From positions 1-11,869 of the forward strand of contig JBJETQ010000045.1 of the NCBI GenBank assembly GCA_051883395.1: a DNA stretch of 11,869 nucleotides, given 5' to 3'. The notes beneath the pieces were generated by a model. The model worked only from the letters and a program-made list of their open reading frames with translations, ran no database searches and was not told the DNA's origin. The DNA comes from HGM11368 sp051883395 (GTDB taxonomy: Bacteria; Bacillota; Clostridia; Christensenellales; UBA3700). The position numbers and the translations under genes are program-made. This document shows, one piece after another, positions 6,253 to 11,869 of this stretch. Position 1 is the stretch's first letter. The number at the start of each line of letters is the position of its first letter.

Positions 6253-7485
6253 TTATTCCAGCTCTTCATAATAAATCTCATCTGTACTTATTTCTATTTT
6301 GCTATCATTAGCTAGTAAATGATTTTTTCCCTTCTCATCAGTTTGCAGTCGTTTTGTCGGTATTTCTTCACCGCCAATTTCTACTATCAATTTATTATAT
6401 TCTTTTGCTATATTATTAAAATTTATATTGTACATATCAATGTTTTTATCATATTGCTCTACTTTTTCTTTTAATTTATTAATCTTTATGGATATATATA
6501 TTTCCAGCACAATTGGCGCAGATATAATGCCCAAAAAAGCAAAAAACAATACATAAATCAACAACTGATAACAATTTGCCTTTACAGTATTTTTATTTTT
6601 GTCAGGTTCAGTAAAATAATTGAAAGCTATTACCAATCTTATCAGATACAGCAATCCAATAATAATGTTTGCAACAATACCAAACACAGTGTCTGACACA
6701 TTGAATAAAAATTCTGCCAGCAACAAAGCAACTATTATGATTGTAGAACAAATCGAATAATTTAGCGCACGTTTTTTACTTTTCAATTTGTTTTTTAAAA
6801 CGTATATATTGGCTTCTTTTTGATATTGGTCGATTTTATCCGTAGATTTGGATAAATCACATTTCAACTCTTGGGTTCTCTGCTCGATTTTGTCATAAAA
6901 ATAGTTGTTAGTTTTGTCAATCAGGCACTCTTTGATTTTTTTATATTCCGGCGTCGCAATCACTGTCTCCAAATCAGTAATACCTTTACACTTCAACAAA
7001 GTAACCCAGCACATCTGATAGTTAGGATGTTCTTCAACTACTTTTTTTGCAAATGCCAATGCTTCATCGTTCATATTATCTTGCAGAAGTTGGTCTATTG
7101 TCTGCAAAAGTTTGTCAGTCTCAAAATTTTCTTTGCACACCGAAACAATTTTATCCAATTTTTCCTTTTCTTCCGGGGTGCAATTTTTCATCATATCTTT
7201 CAGCCATTCGCAGTCTAAGTCAATGGCAAAATCTATCAATGCAGACTCGTCGATAATATGTCTTAACACTCTTTCTTCCGCCCACATCAACAGTCCTTCT
7301 CTTGCAACATGATAATCATAAGCAGAGATTGTCTTCATTTTTTCAAAAAGACTTTCTTTTTCACTTATCAAAAAATTTACTTCAGCATCCAAGTTCTTTT
7401 TTATGCAATAATAACAAACTTGCATTCTATCCAGTTTGTCTACCTTAGCACGATGCGCTTTTATTTCCATCAATAACGATTGCAT
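6253..7485 (-). CDS. TIR-less membrane paralog of the adjacent TIR protein
   Basis: Function unknown; 410 residues. The soluble part (about 1-215) matches residues about 355-545 of the neighbouring TIR protein. Shared landmarks include LLMWAE / LLLWAE, IVSVCKEN / IVSVCQDN and the nearly identical HPNYQMCWVTLLKCKGI (about 153-169). Next come a coiled-coil-like stretch and three hydrophobic segments (about 244-262, 267-291, 305-331), then a second helical stretch and an acidic tail. It has no zinc ribbon and no TIR domain. The longest reading starts at TTG 7512, but the ATG at 7485 directly follows TAGGAGAAAA and is preferred. It lies 67 bases after the TIR gene with no hairpin between, so both are probably on one transcript. 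The base composition is very A+T-rich: 12 of 60 bases are G or C at 6541-6600. It may be a partner, a regulator or a decayed duplicate, although the frame is intact. Confidence 0.75.
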   Translation of the reverse strand: MQSLLMEIKAHRAKVDKLDRMQVCYYCIKKNLDAEVNFLISEKESLFEKMKTISAYDYHVAREGLLMWAEERVLRHIIDESALIDFAIDLDCEWLKDMMKNCTPEEKEKLDKIVSVCKENFETDKLLQTIDQLLQDNMNDEALAFAKKVVEEHPNYQMCWVTLLKCKGITDLETVIATPEYKKIKECLIDKTNNYFYDKIEQRTQELKCDLSKSTDKIDQYQKEANIYVLKNKLKSKKRALNYSICSTIIIVALLLAEFLFNVSDTVFGIVANIIIGLLYLIRLVIAFNYFTEPDKNKNTVKANCYQLLIYVLFFAFLGIISAPIVLEIYISIKINKLKEKVEQYDKNIDMYNINFNNIAKEYNKLIVEIGGEEIPTKRLQTDEKGKNHLLANDSKIEISTDEIYYEELE

Positions 7486-7552
7486 TTTTCTCCTACGGTC
7501 GGCATGACCCAAACATTAAATTAATTTTATTTTTTAGATTACAGCTAGATAA

Positions 7553-9904
7553 CTAAAAATCAAAGTAATCAATACTGTCATCTTCAGTTACATTACTGTT
7601 TTTTTCCGTTGAATTATAAGTTATTATCTCATCTATATCAAGCCCAAATTTTATTTTCAGTTCATTAATTTCATATTCTATTTCGTCTGTATTAAATCCA
7701 AAAAGCGTCTGCAAATTGTATAATCTATTGGCTGCTTTCATAATTTCATTTTTAAGACTTATGATTTTTTCTTCTATGGCAGGACATTCTTTCTGATCGT
7801 ATATCCTGACATATTTATTTATTTCTTTATTATTTCTGACTATTTCACCAACCATAACAACTTCCAGTGGTAAGATTGCAACCAAAGGTAACAACAAAAA
7901 TAATGGTAAAAATAGTAGACTGACGCCTGCCATTTCTAAGAAAAAGAGACAAATGCCGTCTAATATGATTAATTCATTATATTTTTCTCCATATATCCAA
8001 AAAATAATCACTCGAATAATTAGAGCCACATATCCGACAGCCAAACAAACCCAAAATTGCCATTCTATCAAATTTTGACATCCATAAATTATCGCAAGAG
8101 CAACTACTATGTCAAATATTATACCAAAAAACAATGAACAATACAGAAAGATTTTTTGTTTGTCAATTAAGTCTTCTTTTTCTAAAATTTCATCATTAGT
8201 CGATTCTTCTAATTTTTCAGCTTCAAGTTCCTTTTCTATCAATGCGTTTTGACGGTCTTTAAATTGTTCTTTACATCTTTGGATACAAAGCGTGATGCTA
8301 TTTTGATAAAAATTATCGTTCTTGTCAACCAACCCAGCCACAAGATTATGATATTCTTCTGTTTTTACTATTTCTTCTATATTTTCAATTCCTTTACATT
8401 TCAACAGAGTAACCCAACACATTTGATAAGTTGGATGTTCTGCGGCAATATTCTGAACAAACGGTATAGCTTCTTCATATAACTCTTCGTCCAAAAGTTT
8501 TTTAATCTTTTTTAATTTATTTTCTGCATTGATATTGTCTTGACAAACCGATACTATTTTATTGTAGTATTTCTTTTCTTCTTCATTACAATTATTCAGC
8601 AGCAACTTCAACCATTTACAATCAAAAGACAAAGGAAAATCCATCAATGTAGCTTCATCGTAAATACGTCTGTTCAAAACATCTTCTGCCCATAACAAAA
8701 GACATGCTCTGGCAGCATCAAAATCTTTGTCAGCAAATTGGCTGAGATTCTCTAAACAATCATCATGCTTCCTTTTGACGCTATTGCAAGAAAATTTATC
8801 TTTCAAACAAAAGTAATCGTCAAAATCTTCAAGCGCTTCTCTCTTCTTTTTCTCTGCGATTATTTGCTCAGGTGTAAGCTCAACTTTAACTTTTTCTCTT
8901 GCCTTACGTGCCTGAGTACGGAAGTTTTCAAATTCTTCATATCGTTTCTGAGCCACTTGACTTACGTTTATTTTTGAACTGGCTTCGCCGTCATCTCCGT
9001 TTTCCAAGGCGGTTTTCAAATAACTTCTTACCTTATCCCACCAATCTAAGTCGTCGTGTCTGATAGACTGTTGCCATCTGAGCGCCGTAGGCAAAGTCTC
9101 AGGTGCCACCTTAGAACCTAGTATCACCTTAAAAGACTTATTTGGGTTGTCTTTGACAATTTTAACAAATCTCGACCATTCGTTTTTTACCCATACGGCA
9201 TTGATATGTTCCAAAGAAGTGCCAAGTATCAGCATAACCTTTGCGCTGTTAAGTGCAGAAAATATGTTTGCTTCGTATTCTCCTGCCTTATCCGCTAGCG
9301 ACTCTTCTGCATAAAAGACCTTATATCCGTATCCCGTCAGTTGAAAATACAAATCTTTCGCCCATTTGCTCTCTTCGGTAGGCGTAGTCCCGTCGTCTTC
9401 GTTTTGCTTATAACATATAAAGATATCATAGACAGGTAATTTATCAGTCTTCATGAGTATCTGATTGCGTACCCTTTCTATGCTCTCGCCTTGTTTCTCA
9501 AATTCCTTTATCTGTTCATAATTGGCATAGTTGATAGCTTTTTTATAGTTAATATTGTCTTTTACTGCAATGTTTTGCACTCTATGACACAAAGTAGGCT
9601 TATACTCGTTGTCTTTGACGTCTTTTACAAATTCAATGCCATACTCGGACAAGAACATGCCCCAATAAGCATCGGAACATTCCTTATCCAGCTCAATAGC
9701 TCTCTCATACTCTTCCATAGCGCCTGCAAAATCTTTGCGGTATCTGAGTTTTGCAGCAGTATTGAGCGCATACATCAATTGGCTGTTATCAGACTTGACA
9801 TAGGCTTCGTTTCTGCAATATCTGCACCTATAATGGCCTTGACTCAAAATTTCCATCTCGCCGCCACAAATCGGGCATTGCATTATCTTCAAACTTTCTT
9901 CCAC
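7553..9904 (-). CDS. Zinc ribbon / TIR-domain protein with C-terminal membrane region
   Basis: This is a 783-residue multidomain protein. A zinc ribbon (C10-P-I-C13 ... C27-R-Y-C30) is followed by a TPR-like helical pair (about 41-90, AMEEYERAIELD) and a TIR domain (about 158-265). TIR landmarks are strand A YDIFICYK, GYKVFYAEES, GEYEANIFSALNSAKVMLIL and the helix AVWVKNEWSRF. Glu209 and Glu211 lie in the helix where NAD-cleaving TIR domains carry the catalytic glutamate. A charged helix (about 315-365), a helical module shared with the next gene (about 365-545) and about four membrane helices (585-608, 616-636, two in 644-686) complete it. The same zinc ribbon plus TIR order is common in Clostridia, but its role is not established. 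The start is GTG 9904, six bases after AGGAG. The TIR half has ordinary base composition, the C-terminal half is very A+T-rich. Confidence 0.9.
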   Translation of the reverse strand: MEESLKIMQCPICGGEMEILSQGHYRCRYCRNEAYVKSDNSQLMYALNTAAKLRYRKDFAGAMEEYERAIELDKECSDAYWGMFLSEYGIEFVKDVKDNEYKPTLCHRVQNIAVKDNINYKKAINYANYEQIKEFEKQGESIERVRNQILMKTDKLPVYDIFICYKQNEDDGTTPTEESKWAKDLYFQLTGYGYKVFYAEESLADKAGEYEANIFSALNSAKVMLILGTSLEHINAVWVKNEWSRFVKIVKDNPNKSFKVILGSKVAPETLPTALRWQQSIRHDDLDWWDKVRSYLKTALENGDDGEASSKINVSQVAQKRYEEFENFRTQARKAREKVKVELTPEQIIAEKKKREALEDFDDYFCLKDKFSCNSVKRKHDDCLENLSQFADKDFDAARACLLLWAEDVLNRRIYDEATLMDFPLSFDCKWLKLLLNNCNEEEKKYYNKIVSVCQDNINAENKLKKIKKLLDEELYEEAIPFVQNIAAEHPTYQMCWVTLLKCKGIENIEEIVKTEEYHNLVAGLVDKNDNFYQNSITLCIQRCKEQFKDRQNALIEKELEAEKLEESTNDEILEKEDLIDKQKIFLYCSLFFGIIFDIVVALAIIYGCQNLIEWQFWVCLAVGYVALIIRVIIFWIYGEKYNELIILDGICLFFLEMAGVSLLFLPLFLLLPLVAILPLEVVMVGEIVRNNKEINKYVRIYDQKECPAIEEKIISLKNEIMKAANRLYNLQTLFGFNTDEIEYEINELKIKFGLDIDEIITYNSTEKNSNVTEDDSIDYFDF

Positions 9905-9974
9905 GTTCTTCTCCTATGTAAATCAATCTGACAATATATATATTATTTACAATGTTTATATTACTTACTTTTAT

Positions 9975-10003
9975 AGTATATTATGCAAAACTATTCAAGT
10001 CAA
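9975..10003 (-). promoter_or_regulatory. Promoter of the TIR two-gene unit
   Basis: TTGACT (9998-10003), a 17-base spacer and TATACT (9975-9980) are each one base from consensus. The predicted start near 9968 gives a leader of about 64 bases, strongly A+T-rich (including an alternating TATATATA run near 9935). Together with the terminator at 6191-6227 this makes the two genes an independent unit. Confidence 0.75.
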
Positions 10004-10053
10004 CTAGTTTATAAAAAATGCGTCAAAAGTATATTTTAATTTCTATTACACAC

Positions 10054-10090
10054 TTAAAAAAATACCCCTGAATTAGGGGTATTTTTTTAA
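10054..10090 (-). terminator. Strong, symmetric intrinsic terminator
   Basis: A 16-bp perfect stem contains TACCCCT and AGGGGTA flanked by seven A on one side and seven T on the other, with a five-base loop. It ends the lipoprotein transcript. Because both strands carry a T-tract after the stem, it could also stop transcription coming from the left. Confidence 0.95.
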
Positions 10091-10127
10091 TAAATTATCA
10101 GTAAGTTGTGCTTAAAATTGTGAAAAT

Positions 10128-10151
10128 CGACTTGGCGTCATATCCAAGCCG
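10128..10151 (-). terminator. Secondary hairpin after the lipoprotein gene
   Basis: CGGCTTGG and CCAAGTCG (coding strand) form an 8-bp stem with one G-T pair and an ATATGACG loop, followed by ATTTT. It begins 10 bases after the stop codon and precedes the strong terminator. It may be a weak first terminator or protect the 3' end of the mRNA. Confidence 0.45.
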
Positions 10152-10161
10152 ATTGTTCAAT

Positions 10162-11595
10162 TTATTGCAACTGAGCTTTTCTTTGCTGTTGTGCGTTTTG
10201 CAGATATTGCTCTGCAGCGGCTTTTGCTTCTTCGATAGCTGCTTCAAATTCGCTCTCAGCATTGTCGATGACAGCCTTGACGTCGGCTTGTGCGTTTGCA
10301 ATAATCTCTTTGTCTTCGTCGGTCAGTTTGCCGTCCATCGTCGCCTTTGTATTTTCTTTGGCTTTTACAACGTCGGCAAGCAAAGCCTTGTAGCTATCAA
10401 TATCAGTCAGTTTGTTTATGTCAAAGCCTTCGATAAATTCGCCAAGGCCTTCTACAGCCTTTTTGAGTTGACCGTATGCCGACGCTTCGTCCTGCATCAT
10501 ATCCTGCACAGCCTGTTCTTCTGCGGCGCTGAGATTATCCTTAATCTGATTAAGCTTGGCAAGAACGCTGGCTTTTTGCTCATCGGAAGCGTTTTTGAGC
10601 AATTTGTCGCAATAAGCGTCAATACTCTCGACGGTTACTTTGCCTTCGCTGTTTTGAAGTTGGGCAATATCCACGTCCAAACTCGTTGCAAACTGCTCAG
10701 CCAATTCTTGGTCAAGTTCTATTCCCGCAATCTGTTCAGCAACGTATATTGCGCTCTGCAAAGCATATTGAACGGTAGTCAATCCTACCAGTTTGGTAGC
10801 TTCCAGACCTGCGCTTGCACCTGCTGTAATCATTTCAAGTCCCGAAGCCTTCTGAGTCATCAACTCCACGTATTTGACTGTGTAAATTCCGAAGTTAGCG
10901 GTGTCTCTGGCAAGGTTGAACGCAACGCTTGCGCTATTGTACACAGCCTGATAAGCCGCCGTTGCATAAGTAGAAATCTTATTCTCGCCACTCTCGCATA
11001 TCTCAATGAGCTGTTCTGCGTCCATATCTACGGCAGCTTCCATATCCAACGACGTATCGTATGCGCACGCATTGAGTGCCAAAGCAAATTTTGATGCCGT
11101 TACGTCGCTATATTTAGGGTTTTGCGACTTAAATTCTTCCCACTTTCTCTCAACCGAAAAAGGCAAATCTGTACTTACGTTCAAAGATATTGTGGTGTCA
11201 AAGTTGCCGATTGTAGCGGATATTTTTGTCTTCAAGTCATCTTCAAATGAAGCTGTCTCACCCGATACGCACACGGATATTCCGCTGTTTTCCTGGGTTA
11301 TGTATCCGTATTCTATCGCCAGTTCCAAAATCTTGTTTGTTGCTGTCTCTACGCTCACGTTGAGCAAGCCTTCTTCTCCGTACAACATAATCTGAGCGTC
11401 TTCGTTTTTAGCTGCTACGCTGACAACCATATTGTCGCTGTTGACAACCATTTCAACGGAAGGATTGATATTGATGGATACCAAAGCTTTATCAGGTTCT
11501 GTCGTATTGTCGTCATTATTACAGCCGACAAATGCAAAAGTTGCACAAATCATTGTCAAAACCATTGCCAATACCAAAAATCTGCTTCTTTTCAT
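10162..11595 (-). CDS. Lipoprotein with an RsgI-type middle domain
   Basis: This is a 477-residue predicted lipoprotein. The start MKRSRFLVLAMVLTMICATF leads to FVG-C25, a lipobox-like cleavage site, then an Asn/Asp-rich linker. Residues about 37-99 (VSININPSVEMVVNSDNMVV ... AIEYGYI) match the domain found in the middle of RsgI-type anti-sigma factors, which has the pattern INPSIELxVNxxxxVIxV and an ELAIExGYI-like helix. There is no RsgI N-terminal anti-sigma domain, no internal membrane helix and no sigI gene nearby. The rest is alanine-, glutamate- and glutamine-rich helix, with a probable coiled coil near the C-terminus (about 435-477). It is presumably outside the cell and attached to the membrane; its role is unknown. 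The ATG at 11595 is seven bases from AAGGAG. The longer TTG reading (11616) spans the ribosome site and the ATG at 11601 is only one base from it. Confidence 0.75.
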   Translation of the reverse strand: MKRSRFLVLAMVLTMICATFAFVGCNNDDNTTEPDKALVSININPSVEMVVNSDNMVVSVAAKNEDAQIMLYGEEGLLNVSVETATNKILELAIEYGYITQENSGISVCVSGETASFEDDLKTKISATIGNFDTTISLNVSTDLPFSVERKWEEFKSQNPKYSDVTASKFALALNACAYDTSLDMEAAVDMDAEQLIEICESGENKISTYATAAYQAVYNSASVAFNLARDTANFGIYTVKYVELMTQKASGLEMITAGASAGLEATKLVGLTTVQYALQSAIYVAEQIAGIELDQELAEQFATSLDVDIAQLQNSEGKVTVESIDAYCDKLLKNASDEQKASVLAKLNQIKDNLSAAEEQAVQDMMQDEASAYGQLKKAVEGLGEFIEGFDINKLTDIDSYKALLADVVKAKENTKATMDGKLTDEDKEIIANAQADVKAVIDNAESEFEAAIEEAKAAAEQYLQNAQQQRKAQLQ

Positions 11596-11646
11596 TTTCA
11601 TTCTCCTTTTTATCAATTCAAATATTCCTTTTCTTTTGTCAATAAT

Positions 11647-11675
11647 AATTTAGCACCAATTCCAAAAAATGTAAA
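11647..11675 (-). promoter_or_regulatory. Possible promoter of the lipoprotein gene
   Basis: TTTACA (11670-11675), 17 bases, then TAAATT (11647-11652). The -35 matches five and the -10 four of six consensus bases. A TTGACA further down (about 11632-11637) has no acceptable -10 and would place the start in the ribosome site, so it is less likely. Confidence 0.45.
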
Positions 11676-11692
11676 CGAAACATCAAGTAAAA

Positions 11693-11713
11693 TTCAAATT
11701 TTGTTCAAATTTT
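11693..11713. repeat. Tandem 10-bp direct repeat, 11-bp period
   Basis: TTCAAATTTT occurs twice (11693-11702 and 11704-11713), one base apart. An 11-bp period is about one helical turn, so both copies face the same side of the DNA. The pair lies about 18 bases upstream of the possible lipoprotein promoter and could be an activator site or UP-like element. In DNA this A+T-rich, chance is also possible. Confidence 0.4.
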
Positions 11714-11802
11714 ACATTTTCATTTTTTTACAGATGCAAAACGCCTTTCTCAAAAAATAAAATCGTCAAGCAAGAAAAAGAAAAAATATTGTCGCTATTG
11801 AG

Positions 11803-11831
11803 TTGACAAAGGTTCAACTTTGGTTTATTAT
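11803..11831 (+). promoter_or_regulatory. Promoter of the tRNA-Leu
   Basis: TTGACA (11803-11808), a 17-base spacer and TATTAT (11826-11831) point rightward. Start is expected near 11838, about 11 bases before the mature tRNA end. Inverted half-sites AGTTGA and TCAACT (11801-11806, 11814-11819) overlap the -35 region. Confidence 0.8.
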
Positions 11832-11848
11832 ACTATTGCTAAATAAAT

Positions 11849-11869
11849 GCGGACATGGCGGAATTGGCA
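11849..11869 (+). tRNA. tRNA-Leu, 5' end only
   Basis: The last 21 bases begin GCGGACATGGCGGAATTGGC. A seven-base acceptor strand, TG at positions 8-9, a GCGG D-stem and the AATTGGCA D-loop are the standard 5' end of bacterial tRNA-Leu. The anticodon is outside the window, so the isoacceptor cannot be named. Confidence 0.85.

Noticed and set aside
6253..7485. The paralog as a pseudogene remnant of the TIR gene
   Set aside because: It has an intact 410-codon frame, a good ribosome site and its own terminator, and key shared motifs are preserved.
7472..7505. An 11-codon minus-strand frame starting at ATG 7505
   Set aside because: It overlaps the start of the paralog in another frame, has no ribosome site and no recognisable sequence; probably chance.
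7486..7512. TTG at 7512 as start of the TIR-less paralog
   Set aside because: The clear AGGAG site lies downstream of it, right before the ATG at 7485.
6253..9904. The TIR unit as a mobile element inserted next to the tRNA-Leu
   Set aside because: No integrase, transposase, terminal repeats or tRNA-fragment repeat is visible, and the lipoprotein gene lies between the unit and the tRNA.
10108..11094. A 328-codon open frame on the plus strand
   Set aside because: It is antisense to the lipoprotein gene, starts inside the terminator region and has no ribosome site or known motif.
1..11869. CRISPR arrays, insertion sequences, rRNA genes
   Set aside because: No regularly spaced repeats, transposase-like frames or rRNA sequence were seen on either strand.

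Overview
The window looks like a chromosome segment of a low-to-moderate GC Bacillota, most likely an uncultured member of class Clostridia. The evidence is a T-box riboswitch in front of thrS, strong TTGACA-N17-TATAAT type promoters, AGGAGG ribosome sites, a YtxC-like gene beside thrS, an RsgI-like domain, and the Gram-positive translation cluster thrS / infC-rpmI-rplT. Every protein gene lies on the minus strand. Only the 5' end of a tRNA-Leu, at the right edge, is on the plus strand.

Read in the direction of transcription (right to left). (1) 11849-11869 is the start of a divergent tRNA-Leu with its own promoter. (2) 10162-11595 encodes a 477-residue lipoprotein with an RsgI-type middle domain, ended by a strong hairpin terminator. 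(3) 6253-9904 is a two-gene unit with its own promoter and terminator. The first gene encodes a zinc ribbon / TPR-like / TIR / multi-pass membrane protein. The second encodes a paralog that keeps only the C-terminal helical and membrane half. Its DNA is much richer in A+T than the flanks, except for the zinc-ribbon/TIR half of the first gene. (4) 3239-6134 is a cell-envelope cluster: a membrane-anchored protein with an FN3-like domain, an MscS-type mechanosensitive channel, a PAP2 phosphatase and a probable YtxC-family protein. (5) 1017-3232 holds thrS with a complete threonine T-box leader and an almost ideal promoter. (6) 1-997 holds the infC-rpmI-rplT operon, with its own promoter, an attenuator-like leader and an infC start that appears to be the rare codon ATC.

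The translation genes are conventional and explain each other. ThrRS is controlled by uncharged tRNA-Thr through the T-box. IF3, L35 and L20 are probably controlled through the leader ahead of infC, as the L20-type leader does in other Bacillota. The least explained part is the TIR unit: a likely NAD-cleaving or signalling TIR domain joined to a membrane module, followed by a TIR-less copy of that module. This resembles the effector-plus-partner layout of anti-phage or signalling systems, but nothing in the sequence proves a defence role.
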